Shown here in pieces: positions 14,337 through 23,283 of a stretch of DNA of 30,568 nucleotides. Each line of letters begins with the position of its first letter. Positions within the stretch are counted from its first letter, which is position 1. The stretch is from positions 1 to 30,568 of IMG/VR virus record IMGVR_UViG_3300012936_000095. One strand, 5' to 3'. Below the pieces are notes generated by a model that was not told where the DNA came from, ran no database searches, and saw nothing but the letters and a program-made list of their open reading frames with translations. The position numbers and the translations under genes are program-made. Source of the stretch: a virus.

Positions 14337-16184
14337 ATGCGTCCACGTCCGTTAAATCAAGATAGTGCAGTAGTCAGGGCTACCGGGTTTGCTGATTTAA
14401 GTATTTCGGCTGGGCAAGTATTTAAGCAAGCACTTGAAGCTCCCACCGTGGGCAACTTACTGTCTCAATCGTACAAAACATCTAACAGTTTATATAACAA
14501 CGCGACAGAAGAAGAAAAAGAAGAGTTTAGAGAGCAACAAAGACAACGTGATTTACGAAAGTCAGGGCTTGAAGCGCAGTTACGTATTGAAACAGATCCT
14601 ATTAAAAGAGAGCAGCTTCTTGGTGAAATAGATCAGCTATACAAAGAAAAAGAAACACAACGCGATTATTACTCTCAGAAAATGATTGAGGATGGTAGGT
14701 TAATTACTGCCGAAGCGTTAAACGAAGAATACGGTGATTTCTATACGTTTGAAAAACCAGAGTCACGAGAAGTGGCAGAAATGCTTGTTAAGAATGTACG
14801 AGAGGAGCTTGTACGCAATGCAATACTTGAAAAGGGTTTAGATGGTGTTGCTGGTTACACGGCGCTTTTAAGCGGCGCTTTGCTTGCGGCTGCAACAGAT
14901 CCTATAGAGCTTGGCGCAGCATTTATACCGTATTTTGGGCAAGCAAGACGTGCGGCTACTGTTGCTCGATTTGGCAAAGTTAAAGGGCGTACTGCTATAG
15001 GTGCTGCGGAAGGTCTTGCCGGATCTCTAGTAACAGAACCTTTGTACTATGGATTATCTCAACAACTACAGCTTGATTATAGCATGGGCGAGGCGTTGCT
15101 GAATGTTGGCGTAGGCACATTGCTTGGATCTGGCATTGGTACTATTGCTGGTCTTACTGCTAGACGGATAGATATAAAAGAAGTTGCTCGTGATAGTGGT
15201 GTGCCAGATGACATATTTCCTGAGCAACAACGTATAAGTGAGGCAGATGCAGTTGCAGAAACACAGCGTAGAAATAAAAACACATACAAAAACAATGGTG
15301 TGTTTGGAGGGCAACGGATTGGAAATGTTGTTTTAAGACAATTTGTAAACGACAATGAAATAGACGTGTCTCCTGTTATGCCGAGGTACGCAAAACGTCC
15401 ACAAACTCTAGTAGAGTTTATAAAGGATCGTGGTGGTATAAATGATGATAAAGGACCATTGAAAGGAAAATTAAGTAAACAAGGTATAAAAGCTCGTACT
15501 GGATACGTTACAAAAAAAGGAAGTCGCGTTTCTTTTTTAAGTAACAAAGATTCTGATTTAGATTTAGTTGAAGCAACGGAAATAGCTTTTGATGGCGGTT
15601 ATCTCGGCAATAATAATGTAAACGAATTTTTACAAAGAATAGATGAAGATTTAAATGGTGATTATACTTTTTCATTAGCAGATCAGGAACAAGGAGATTT
15701 GTGGAGAAAATATCATCAGGGAAAAAATGATTTTGAAAAAGAAACAGAAGCTCGTAATTTAATCCGGCAACAAATAAAAGATACGACTGGACGCGATTTA
15801 ACAGACACTGAGGTTGCTATACTTTCAGATGAAATAAACCGCACTGGTGTAGATTTAGAAGATGCCGCGAAATCTGTACAAATTAAGTTAGATAATTTTC
15901 AAGCACAAATGCTTGCGAGAAACGGTCAATCAATATCAAACGATGTAGGTGCAGATGTAAACTCGGCAGAACGATTTGACGAATTGTTGCCGCAAGTGCA
16001 AGATGAATTTGAGTTTGATGCGGAGTTAGAGCAAAATGAAGCAATTATAAGACAGTATGAGGAAAACGGCGATTTAGACGCAGAAGATCTCAAAGAGCTT
16101 GAAGAGATACGTCAGATAGAAGAAAAAGCTGAGGCATATCAAGACCTTACGAGAATGGCAGCTATTTGTACGGCGAGGGCGTAA
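14337..16184 (+). CDS. Internal virion / ejection protein with apolar segments (615 aa)
   Basis: Start ATG 14337 has AAAGG upstream. After a charged helical N-terminus (EEEKEEFREQQRQRDLRKSG) there are apolar, Gly/Ala-rich stretches at about residues 178-285 (VAGYTALLSGALLAAATDPI; MGEALLNVGVGTLLGSGIGT) that look able to insert into a membrane. This is expected for a T7 gp16-type ejection component that crosses the inner membrane. The C-terminal half is hydrophilic and acidic, ending in helices (LEEIRQIEEKAEAYQDLTRM). T7 has one 1318-aa gp16; here this gene and the next may share its role. The stop overlaps the next ATG (TAATG). Confidence 0.72.
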   Translation: MRPRPLNQDSAVVRATGFADLSISAGQVFKQALEAPTVGNLLSQSYKTSNSLYNNATEEEKEEFREQQRQRDLRKSGLEAQLRIETDPIKREQLLGEIDQLYKEKETQRDYYSQKMIEDGRLITAEALNEEYGDFYTFEKPESREVAEMLVKNVREELVRNAILEKGLDGVAGYTALLSGALLAAATDPIELGAAFIPYFGQARRAATVARFGKVKGRTAIGAAEGLAGSLVTEPLYYGLSQQLQLDYSMGEALLNVGVGTLLGSGIGTIAGLTARRIDIKEVARDSGVPDDIFPEQQRISEADAVAETQRRNKNTYKNNGVFGGQRIGNVVLRQFVNDNEIDVSPVMPRYAKRPQTLVEFIKDRGGINDDKGPLKGKLSKQGIKARTGYVTKKGSRVSFLSNKDSDLDLVEATEIAFDGGYLGNNNVNEFLQRIDEDLNGDYTFSLADQEQGDLWRKYHQGKNDFEKETEARNLIRQQIKDTTGRDLTDTEVAILSDEINRTGVDLEDAAKSVQIKLDNFQAQMLARNGQSISNDVGADVNSAERFDELLPQVQDEFEFDAELEQNEAIIRQYEENGDLDAEDLKELEEIRQIEEKAEAYQDLTRMAAICTARA

Positions 16185-18673
16185 TGGCAGATTGTTTAAA
16201 ACTTATAGATGACGCAAACAATGGTAGGCTTACAGACCAAGAGCTATCTGATATTATTGAGGATTTGCAATCTGCTAAAAATGCACAGAGAGCCGCAAGT
16301 AAGTTAGAGTCCGTAGAAGAAAGCATATTTGAGCGTGGTGCGTATCTTGTAAAAGAAGCAGAGCTTGCTGCTAAGATAGAAAAACGCAATCGTTACATAA
16401 ACATTTTACGCGAAAAGAATTTGCTTGAACTAGCAGATCGAGCAGACAAAGCTGTAAACGATCCGTCATTAGGATTAGAAGCGGCGTTGGTTGGTGTAAA
16501 TGCTGGGTTTGAAGGTGCTCTTAGATCTGTTGACAGCCTTATGAACTCACTAGGCGGTCAATATTTTGGTGGCATGATTGCTGACTTAAAAAAAGCAAAG
16601 TTGCTTACTGACTTTAATACTATGCGTAAAGATTTAGAAATTGAGGTATCAAGGGCATTGGCAAATCTTAATAAAAAAGTGCCAGAGACAGATATTGATG
16701 CAAGCCCGAAGGCACAGAAAATTGCAAAGATTATGTTTAAATATCAGCGTACAGCTTTGCACAGAGAAAACAAAGCTGGTGCGTTTATACGATTAAAAGA
16801 AGGTCGTGTTGTTAGAGCAAGCCATGATCCAAGCAAACTTACTAAAGTAGGTAAAGATGCGTGGGTTGATTATATGTCAGAGGGTGGACGTATAAATTGG
16901 TCTAAAACAGCTAATGGTGATTTTGCAAATGCAGATGATGCAGCAAAACGTGGTTTTTTAGAAAGATCTTATCAGGCTATTGTTACTGGAAATCGTATAG
17001 GCAGCGATAAAACAGAATTATCAAAAGCTTTTACAGGATCAAAAAACCTAGCAAAAGCAAGAAGCGAAAGTGCTGTGTTTACTTTTAAAGATGCAGACAC
17101 TTGGTATGAGTACGATCAGCAATTTGGGCGTGGTTCATTACGTGAGGCTTTTGTGCAAGATCTCCAAGGTTCTATGAGATCTATTGCTTTACTAGAGCAG
17201 TTTGGCACAAATCCAGAAGAACTTTTTAAAAGAGTACAGAAAAAACTTTTAGATAAACACCAAAACGACTTAAAAAAATCACAAAGATTACAGCGTAAAA
17301 ACTCAATATTAAATTTTAATGCAATGCTTGATGAGGTTACAGGTGACGTAAACATTGGATCGCACACTAAGTTAGCTCGTTATTTGCACTTTTACAGAGC
17401 AATACAAACAATGGCAAAACTAGGTGGCGCTGCTGTGTCTGCTTTTTCTGATGTAGCGTTTATGGCATCAAATCGTATGTATCAGGGTCGTAGTCTTATG
17501 GACGCTTGGGGTGATAGCTTTGGTGCTTTGTTTAGAGGCATGAACCAAGGTGAAATGCGTGAGTTTGCAGATAGACTTGGGGTTGGCTTAGAAAGTCAGT
17601 TAGGTGATTTTATGTCACGGTTCAATGCCTCCGATGATATACCAGGCAATACATCAAAACTGCTAAACAAATTTTTTAAGCTAAATTTATTACAGCCTTG
17701 GACAGAAGCTAACAAGCGTGGTGTTACGCTTATGATCGCCAATGATCTAGGCAGAGAGGCTAGTAAGACTTTTGACAATCTTGCGCCTGATTTACAGCGG
17801 TTGCTGAGTATCTATGGCATAGATGCGGTCAAATGGAACGCGGTACGCAAGGGTGTTAAAAAGGGGCCAGATGGTAGAGATTACATTGTGCCCGGTGAAA
17901 TACCAGACGAAAGTGTAAGAGAAAATATGTTTAACTTGCTTACAAACGAAGCAGAGTTTTCCGTACCATCTCCCGGCGCAAGAGAACGTGCAATACTACG
18001 ACAAGGGTATAGACCCGGTACTTTTGCTGGTGAAGCAATACGTTTTGTAGGTCAATTCAAGTCTTTTGGTGTGTTAGGTATTACTAAGAATATCGGACGT
18101 CATGCGTATGGCACAGGTGCTAAGAACAAACGTGAGATTTTTGCTAGAGGTGTAGGTGGAAATCTCGGCTTAATAAATACCATAGTTGGCACAACGGTTA
18201 TGGGTTACTTTGTTATGCAAGCCAAAGAGGTTATGAAGGGCAGAGAGCCTAGACCAGCTTCACCAGAAACATTCTTAGCTGCTGCATTGCAAGGCGGTGG
18301 GCTTGGTATATACGGCGATTTCTTGTTTGGTCGCGCAACTCGATTTGGTGGTGGCACATTAGAAACAGCGATAGGGCCGGGCATAGCTGCTGGGTTTGAG
18401 GGATTAGATCTTATGCTTAGGTATAGAGATCAGTTGCTTACAGGTGACGAAGATGTACGTGGTGACGCGGTAAGGTTCTTTAAAAGCAACATGCCACTGG
18501 CAAATTTATTTTATACGCAACAAGCACTTGATTATATGATATGGTATCAGTTGCAAGAAACGATCAACCCAGGGTATCTACAGCGTATGGAACAAAGAAT
18601 ACGGCGCGAAAACAATCAGGACTTTATAGTACCGCCTTCTAGTGTCGTTGCAACAGGTGGAGGTTTTAGATGA
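16184..18673 (+). CDS. Large internal virion / ejection protein (829 aa)
   Basis: The start chosen is ATG 16184, which overlaps the previous stop (TAATG); an in-frame TTG at 16166 is less likely. The product starts MADCLKLIDDANNGRLTDQE, then long helices (LQSAKNAQRAASKLESVEES). The central and C-terminal parts have patterns such as RYLHFYRAIQTMAKLGGAAV, LNLLQPWTEANKRGVTLMIA and FAGEAIRFVGQFKSFGVLGI, plus possible apolar helices (LGLINTIVGTTVMGYFVMQA). It is most likely the C-terminal half equivalent of T7 gp16, part of the DNA ejection channel. No catalytic motif was found. It ends 51 nt before the tail fibre gene. Confidence 0.75.
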   Translation: MADCLKLIDDANNGRLTDQELSDIIEDLQSAKNAQRAASKLESVEESIFERGAYLVKEAELAAKIEKRNRYINILREKNLLELADRADKAVNDPSLGLEAALVGVNAGFEGALRSVDSLMNSLGGQYFGGMIADLKKAKLLTDFNTMRKDLEIEVSRALANLNKKVPETDIDASPKAQKIAKIMFKYQRTALHRENKAGAFIRLKEGRVVRASHDPSKLTKVGKDAWVDYMSEGGRINWSKTANGDFANADDAAKRGFLERSYQAIVTGNRIGSDKTELSKAFTGSKNLAKARSESAVFTFKDADTWYEYDQQFGRGSLREAFVQDLQGSMRSIALLEQFGTNPEELFKRVQKKLLDKHQNDLKKSQRLQRKNSILNFNAMLDEVTGDVNIGSHTKLARYLHFYRAIQTMAKLGGAAVSAFSDVAFMASNRMYQGRSLMDAWGDSFGALFRGMNQGEMREFADRLGVGLESQLGDFMSRFNASDDIPGNTSKLLNKFFKLNLLQPWTEANKRGVTLMIANDLGREASKTFDNLAPDLQRLLSIYGIDAVKWNAVRKGVKKGPDGRDYIVPGEIPDESVRENMFNLLTNEAEFSVPSPGARERAILRQGYRPGTFAGEAIRFVGQFKSFGVLGITKNIGRHAYGTGAKNKREIFARGVGGNLGLINTIVGTTVMGYFVMQAKEVMKGREPRPASPETFLAAALQGGGLGIYGDFLFGRATRFGGGTLETAIGPGIAAGFEGLDLMLRYRDQLLTGDEDVRGDAVRFFKSNMPLANLFYTQQALDYMIWYQLQETINPGYLQRMEQRIRRENNQDFIVPPSSVVATGGGFR

Positions 18674-18724
18674 CTGTTCAAATCATTAAATTCGTGGTAA
18701 AACACTCTTAGTAGAGGATGTAAC

Positions 18725-21280
18725 ATGACAGTAAGTAGTAGCACAAACAAAGTAAGTTACAGTGGCAACGGTTCGCTAACCACGTTTGCTTACACGTTCA
18801 AGATATTCGACGAGGATGATCTAACAGTTATTCTTAGGGCGGCAGATGGCACAGAAACCACACAAACTATAACGACACACTACACAGTAACAGGTGTAGG
18901 TGTAGCTAGTGGTGGTAACGTGGTGTTTGGGTCTGCCCCGGCAAGCGGTGTTACGGTGGTTATCATACGTGAGCAGCCATTAACACAAGGATTAGATCTT
19001 GTTCCTAATGATCCGTTTCCGGCGCAATCGCTAGAAGAAAGCTTAGACAAGCTAACCTTTATGGCGCAAAAGCACGAAGAAGAACTTAGTCGTGCTATTA
19101 AGGCATCACGTACAAACACGCTAACTGGGTCTGAGTTTACCATCTCTGCAAGTGATAGGGCTAATAAAGTGTTTGCATTTGATAGCTCTGGTAATGTGAG
19201 TATTACATCTGAGCTTGGTACATTTAAAGGTAATTGGTCAGCGTCTATTGCATACGTGCAACGCGACATTGTTAAAGACACAAGCACTAATAATATCTTT
19301 ATAGCTAACACAGCGCACACTAGTTCTGGCGCACAACCACTGACTACAAATACCGACAGTGCAAAATGGGATTTGTTAGTCGATGCTGCAAGTGCAACAA
19401 CATCAGCTACTAATGCTGCTACGTCAGAAACTAATGCAGCAACTAGCGCAACCAACGCGGCTACAAGCGCTACAAATGCTGCGACTAGCGAAACCAATGC
19501 GGCAACATCAGCTACAAATGCTGCGACTAGCGCAACATCTGCTGCAAGTTCTGCAACATCCGCAGCTGCAAGCTATGATACTTTTGATGATAGATACCTC
19601 GGTGCTAAATCTACATCAGGTGGTGATCCTAGCACTGACAATGATGGTGATGCTCTTGTTGACGGTGCGTTATTTTTTGACACCACTAACAATGTAATGA
19701 AGGTGTACAACTTAGGTACGACTACGTGGCTACGTACAACGCCAACAACGACTGACCAAGGTCATATAAATACTGTTTCTGGCATTTCGGCTAATGTAAC
19801 TACTGTCGCTGGAATAAGTAGCAACGTCACAACAGTAGCTGGTATAAGCTCGGACGTAACAACCGTTGCGGCAGATGGTACAGACATTGGTACAGTCGCT
19901 GGTATATCTTCTAACGTAACAACAGTAGCTGGTATATCGGGGAATGTAACGACTGTTGCCGGGATTAGCTCAGATGTTACAGCGGTGGCTGGTGATGCTA
20001 CTGACATAGGCACTGTTGCTACTAATATATCTAACGTCAATGCGGTGGGTGGTATATCTGCTAATGTAACTACGGTTGCTGGTATTGCATCAAATGTGAC
20101 TACGGTTGCCGGGATTAGCGCTAATGTTACTACAGTTGCTGGAGACACTACAAACATAGGAACGATTGCCACAAACTTAAACGGTACTGATACTATTGGA
20201 ACAGTGGCTGGATCAATTAGTAATGTTAATAGTGTTGGTGGCTCTATTTCAAATGTTAATACTGTTGCAAGTAGCATTAGTGATGTTAATAGCTTTGCTA
20301 ATCAGTACAGAATAAGTGCTCAAAACCCAACAGCAAGCTTAGACGCTGGAGACTTGGCGTATGTAACAGACGATAGTGTTTTAAAATATTTCAACGGTAC
20401 AAGTTGGGTATCAATTTCACCGGGCATTGGTAATGTATCCGATGATACCTCTCCAACGCTTGGCGGTGTGTTACAAACAAATGGAAATAATATAGAGTTT
20501 CCTGATAGTAGTGGCGCTGAAAACAATAGACTAAAGTTTGGCGCTAGTGATGATTTGGAGATTTATTTTGATGGGACTGACAGCAATATAGTTGCTGCTG
20601 GTGGGGCGAGTTCTCATTTAAATGTTTATGTCGAGGATGATTTTATTATCCGTCACGGCACTCCATCTTCATCTGAGGTCATGGCAAGTTTTCTTAATGA
20701 TGGTGCTGTCAATCTTTATTATAATAATTCAATACGCCTTTATACTTCTAACAATGGTGTTAATGTAAGTGGTGACCTTATTACATCTGATGATTTATTT
20801 GTTAATGGTGGATTTGCTCGTATTCAAGCAAGTACAGCGCCTACATTACAAATTAAAAGCACTGATACAACAGGAACAGAGGATCAAGAACTAGGAAGCC
20901 TTGAGTTTTATGGTTCAGATAGCACAAGTCCAGGGGCTGGTGTCAAAGCTTCTATTAAAGGTGTTATTCAAGGAACAAATGGTAACGCTACAAGTTTGCA
21001 ATTTTCAACAACAAATTCTGCTAATGAAACCCTTGCTATCGAGATTGATAGGTATGGAAATCTACTATTATATGACAACAACAGTATTAGGTTTTATGAT
21101 ACTGATGATAGTCATTTTGTTGGCATTGATGTTCCATCATCAGTTACAGAAACTTATACAATTACTTTACCAGCTGCTGGCCCTGACGCGGATCAAATAC
21201 TTGTGTCGGATACAAATGGAAATACAGTTTGGGAAAACAAACCAGTGGCTGCTGGCGGCACAGCATTTTCAGCCTTTTAG
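18725..21280 (+). CDS. Tail fibre protein with T7-type N-terminal domain
   Basis: The 851-aa protein begins with the T7 gp17-like attachment domain (VSYSGNGSLTTFAYTFKIFD, then LDLVPNDPFPAQSLEESLDK, residues 1-130) that docks on the gp11/gp12 tail. Next come the AWSASIAYVQRDIV-type module (about 165-220), eight heptads of ATSATNA type (226-281), a DRYLGAKSTSGGDPSTDNDG linker, about fourteen degenerate decapeptides of GISxNVTTVA type (about 346-525), a beta-rich shaft and a C-terminal VSDTNGNTVWENKPV tip. Such repeats form trimeric coiled coils and fibrous shafts. It should bind the host surface directly or hold the next protein. Start: ATG 18725 with AGAGGA upstream. Confidence 0.9.
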   Translation: MTVSSSTNKVSYSGNGSLTTFAYTFKIFDEDDLTVILRAADGTETTQTITTHYTVTGVGVASGGNVVFGSAPASGVTVVIIREQPLTQGLDLVPNDPFPAQSLEESLDKLTFMAQKHEEELSRAIKASRTNTLTGSEFTISASDRANKVFAFDSSGNVSITSELGTFKGNWSASIAYVQRDIVKDTSTNNIFIANTAHTSSGAQPLTTNTDSAKWDLLVDAASATTSATNAATSETNAATSATNAATSATNAATSETNAATSATNAATSATSAASSATSAAASYDTFDDRYLGAKSTSGGDPSTDNDGDALVDGALFFDTTNNVMKVYNLGTTTWLRTTPTTTDQGHINTVSGISANVTTVAGISSNVTTVAGISSDVTTVAADGTDIGTVAGISSNVTTVAGISGNVTTVAGISSDVTAVAGDATDIGTVATNISNVNAVGGISANVTTVAGIASNVTTVAGISANVTTVAGDTTNIGTIATNLNGTDTIGTVAGSISNVNSVGGSISNVNTVASSISDVNSFANQYRISAQNPTASLDAGDLAYVTDDSVLKYFNGTSWVSISPGIGNVSDDTSPTLGGVLQTNGNNIEFPDSSGAENNRLKFGASDDLEIYFDGTDSNIVAAGGASSHLNVYVEDDFIIRHGTPSSSEVMASFLNDGAVNLYYNNSIRLYTSNNGVNVSGDLITSDDLFVNGGFARIQASTAPTLQIKSTDTTGTEDQELGSLEFYGSDSTSPGAGVKASIKGVIQGTNGNATSLQFSTTNSANETLAIEIDRYGNLLLYDNNSIRFYDTDDSHFVGIDVPSSVTETYTITLPAAGPDADQILVSDTNGNTVWENKPVAAGGTAFSAF
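19400..19567 (+). repeat. Eight in-frame 21-bp repeats (ATSATNA heptads)
   Basis: The segment encodes eight 7-residue units of the form A-T-S-(A/E)-T-(N/S)-A in the tail fibre. Synonymous codons vary between copies, which shows selection on the protein rather than recent slippage. Ala at two heptad positions suits a tight trimeric coiled coil. Confidence 0.85.
19763..20299 (+). repeat. Degenerate 30-bp repeats (GISxNVTTVA decapeptides)
   Basis: The tail fibre shaft repeats a 10-residue pattern GIS(S/A/G)(N/D)VTTVA, with variants DxTDIGTVA and SISNVNxVG. Nucleotide copies differ widely. Similar xxVxTVAG repeats are common in phage fibres and are expected to form a beta-helical or triple-beta shaft. 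The array also creates a long Val/Thr/Pro-rich shadow frame on the minus strand. Confidence 0.85.
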
Positions 21281-21290
21281 GAGATAACAA

Positions 21291-22010
21291 ATGGCACGAA
21301 ATATAAAATTAATTAATGGCTCTTATATAGCTCAAACAACAAATCAGTTTGATAATGCCTCAACAGGCTACACAGTTCCAAGTGCTAAAATTGCAAGAAT
21401 AGGATTTAATGTAAGTTCTATTGGTGGTCGATCCTCATCCTCTAGTAGCTCTAGGGGTGCTATGGGTGGATTTTACGCTGGGGCAGCTGGATCAAGCACA
21501 ACTGGAGCGGATACAAACAGAATCTTATTCGCCTATGATAGTGGCGCACGTTCTAGTACTAGTTATACTTTTGGTGTGTGTACGGTTTCATATGATCCAA
21601 ATCATGGCCATAAATGGAGCATTCAGGCTAATAATGAAGCTAGTCACCCACGACTTTGGATTGGTGACAATATGCGAGAAAAGTACACAACAAGAAATAA
21701 TACGCTTTGGGGTGAGAATAATATTACTAAGGCAACTAGTAATTCTACTTCTAGTAATTGGGGTACATTATATTGGTCGGGTGATAGTAATAGCACTTTC
21801 CTTAATCAGAGACATCATTTCGTTCCTCATAGTCAACAAACGCACTCTGGATCAACACATTCTCGTGGACAGTTTCAAGGGGCGTGTCATGCTGTTGCTG
21901 GAGAAACCATTTATATTTTCGATTATGCCCCTTATGAGCAAACCACTTGGAATAAACACGCTTTTAGCAAAGTTCAATATAGTTTGTTTATTATAGAAGA
22001 AGATGAATAG
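21291..22010 (+). CDS. Fibre-adjacent protein, possible receptor-binding tip (239 aa)
   Basis: A 239-aa protein starting MARNIKLINGSYIAQTTNQF with GGAGATAAC upstream, 10 nt after the tail fibre gene. It has a Ser-rich loop (GGRSSSSSSSRGAMGGFYAG), a beta-like core (NRILFAYDSGARSSTSYTFG) and a His-rich late section (RHHFVPHSQQTHSGSTHSRG). The composition (Gly, Ser, Thr, aromatic, His) suits an exposed beta-rich virion protein. Its place right after the fibre suggests a distal tip, adhesin or fibre chaperone. I do not recognise a family. His-rich metal-binding loops, as in some fibre tips, are a possibility only. Confidence 0.65.
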   Translation: MARNIKLINGSYIAQTTNQFDNASTGYTVPSAKIARIGFNVSSIGGRSSSSSSSRGAMGGFYAGAAGSSTTGADTNRILFAYDSGARSSTSYTFGVCTVSYDPNHGHKWSIQANNEASHPRLWIGDNMREKYTTRNNTLWGENNITKATSNSTSSNWGTLYWSGDSNSTFLNQRHHFVPHSQQTHSGSTHSRGQFQGACHAVAGETIYIFDYAPYEQTTWNKHAFSKVQYSLFIIEEDE

Positions 22011-22019
22011 GAGATTATT

Positions 22020-22328
22020 ATGAAGGTTAAGTTTTTTAATAATACTACTGGTATAGAACAGGGCGATTTTATTGTGCCTCCTTCTAATGTATCAGGCTTT
22101 GATGTTTCTACACATCACGGAGCAAACAGTACTGCTATGGTTTCTGATGAAAGTAATTTAGAAGTTTTAGTTGATGGTGCTAAATATGTTTTAGATGTAT
22201 CTAATGAACCATCAGAAACAGAAACACAGTATGCAGAGCTTACTGGTTATGAAGCTAAAACTGGTGGTGGTTATCAAGGAACTTGGCAAATGGTTACTAA
22301 GCCAGAAGAACCATCTGACCCAGAATAA
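22020..22328 (+). CDS. Small hypothetical protein after fibre genes (102 aa)
   Basis: A 102-aa acidic protein, with ATG 22020 behind a clear TAGGAGATTATT ribosome site and 9 nt after the previous stop. It starts MKVKFFNNTTGIEQGDFIVP, has a FDVSTHHGANSTAMV loop and ends in a Pro/Glu-rich tail (KPEEPSDPE). Beta-rich composition suggests a small soluble domain. It is likely cotranscribed with the fibre genes and could be a fibre assembly factor or minor tail component. No family is recognised. Confidence 0.6.
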   Translation: MKVKFFNNTTGIEQGDFIVPPSNVSGFDVSTHHGANSTAMVSDESNLEVLVDGAKYVLDVSNEPSETETQYAELTGYEAKTGGGYQGTWQMVTKPEEPSDPE

Positions 22329-22339
22329 GAGATTAGCTA

Positions 22340-22531
22340 ATGGATAAACGAACAGTAGCATCAGCGCATGAGCGAATAGATGAATTGCAGATACAAGTTG
22401 CGGAGATAAAGACTGAGATGAAGATACAATTTAAAGACCTTTACAACCGCATCAAAAGGCTAGAAGCAATCATGATTGGTATTAGTGGCGCGAGTTTACT
22501 GTTGCTATTACGAATGACATTTTTGAGCTAG
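22340..22531 (+). CDS. Coiled-coil protein with C-terminal membrane segment (63 aa, XhlA-like)
   Basis: A 63-residue protein with a heptad-like charged helix (HERIDELQIQVAEIKTEMKI, then LYNRIKRLEAIM) followed by one C-terminal transmembrane stretch (IGISGASLLLLLRMTFL). This layout matches the XhlA-type haemolysin/holin-helper proteins found next to phage holins and endolysins. Here it opens a run of membrane proteins ending in an endolysin, which supports a lysis-related role. Sequence similarity beyond layout cannot be judged by eye. Confidence 0.6.
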   Translation: MDKRTVASAHERIDELQIQVAEIKTEMKIQFKDLYNRIKRLEAIMIGISGASLLLLLRMTFLS

Positions 22532-22535
22532 GCAA

Positions 22536-23012
22536 ATGGACCCGGTTAGTTGCGTTGCTTTAGCCACAGGCGCTTTCAAAGCACTAAAGGGCGCTATTGG
22601 AGCCGGGAAAGATTTGCAAGAAATGACAGGCCAACTTTCTACTTGGGGTAAAGCTTTCTCTGATTTTACTAACCTTGAGGAAAGAGAAAAGAACCCACCA
22701 TTCTGGAAAAAAACATTTCGAGGTTCTGATGAAGAAACTGCTCTTGAAATCTTTGCTAACAAAAAGAAGATGGAACAAATGCGTTCTGAAATAAAAGAGC
22801 ATATCACTTGGCATTACGGAAAATCAGCATGGGATGAGGTTCTGGCGATTGAGGCTAGTATGCGTAAAAGACGCAAGGACGAGCTATACAGAAAGCAAGC
22901 TCAGATTGATGCAGCAATAAACTTTGCAATTGGTGCTGTTATTTTTGTTATCAGTGGTGGAATACTGTTTCTTGGCTTTTACGCTCTTGGCAAATGGCAA
23001 GGGCGTTGGTGA
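22536..23012 (+). CDS. Membrane-anchored helical protein of unknown function (158 aa)
   Basis: The N-terminal apolar helix (VSCVALATGAFKALKGAIGA) is followed by a charged helical region (MTGQLSTWGKAFSDFTNLEE; ETALEIFANKKKMEQMRSEI) and a clear C-terminal transmembrane helix (NFAIGAVIFVISGGILFLGF, residues about 129-148) with a short basic tail. I recall similar proteins in many marine phages near lysis genes, without assigned function. Its stop overlaps the next start (TGATG). Roles in lysis control or fibre-to-lysis transition are only inferred from position. Confidence 0.65.
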   Translation: MDPVSCVALATGAFKALKGAIGAGKDLQEMTGQLSTWGKAFSDFTNLEEREKNPPFWKKTFRGSDEETALEIFANKKKMEQMRSEIKEHITWHYGKSAWDEVLAIEASMRKRRKDELYRKQAQIDAAINFAIGAVIFVISGGILFLGFYALGKWQGRW

Positions 23013-23173
23013 TGTGGGTGTTGCTTTGGTTGCAAGTAATAAGCGGTAATTTTGATCACTACCATGTAGGCAGTTATTCAAGTGAAGAAGCTTGTAAGGT
23101 TGCTCAGAAAGAAGCTAAGGTGTTGGTAACAAACAATAATTCTAAAGTGGTGTGTATAAAAATTGAACGGTGA
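23012..23173 (+). CDS. Tiny secreted-looking protein with two cysteines (53 aa)
   Basis: ATG 23012 overlaps the preceding TGA (an in-frame GTG lies at 23009). The 53-residue product starts with an apolar segment MWVLLWLQVISG and then has HYHVGSYSSEEACKVAQKEA and VVCIKI. The two cysteines (28 and 48) could form a periplasmic disulfide. This pattern (hydrophobic start, YxxGxYSSxEEC, VxCI) is one I know from small phage proteins near lysis genes; their function is unknown. Its stop overlaps the next GTG (GTGA). Coding confidence comes from the overlap chain and the recognisable pattern. Confidence 0.65.
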   Translation: MWVLLWLQVISGNFDHYHVGSYSSEEACKVAQKEAKVLVTNNNSKVVCIKIER

Positions 23174-23283
23174 TATTAAAGGAATGGCGCAACAAATATA
23201 TTGTGTATGACAAGTCAGGAAAAGTTGTTATAATTACACGCGAGAAAAAGATAGCGATAAAACACGCGAGGTCGCTGAAATGA
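23170..23283 (+). CDS. Tiny basic hypothetical protein (37 aa)
   Basis: GTG 23170 overlaps the previous stop (GTGA), and the TGA at 23281-23283 overlaps the next ATG (ATGA). The 37-residue product is Lys/Arg-rich with a beta-like core (NKYIVYDKSGKVVIITREKK) and a short basic tail. The overlap geometry at both ends exactly fills what would otherwise be a 106-nt gap in a gapless operon, which argues for real translation. No family or function is known. Confidence 0.5.
   Translation: MILKEWRNKYIVYDKSGKVVIITREKKIAIKHARSLK

Noticed and set aside
18880-19497. 205-codon minus-strand ORF
   Set aside because: It is antisense to the tail fibre N-terminus and Ala/Thr repeats; the Val/Ala composition reflects the repeats.
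19763-20299. Possible CRISPR array because of regular repeats of about 30 bp
   Set aside because: The repeats are in frame, degenerate, have no unique spacers and encode a clear fibre decapeptide pattern.
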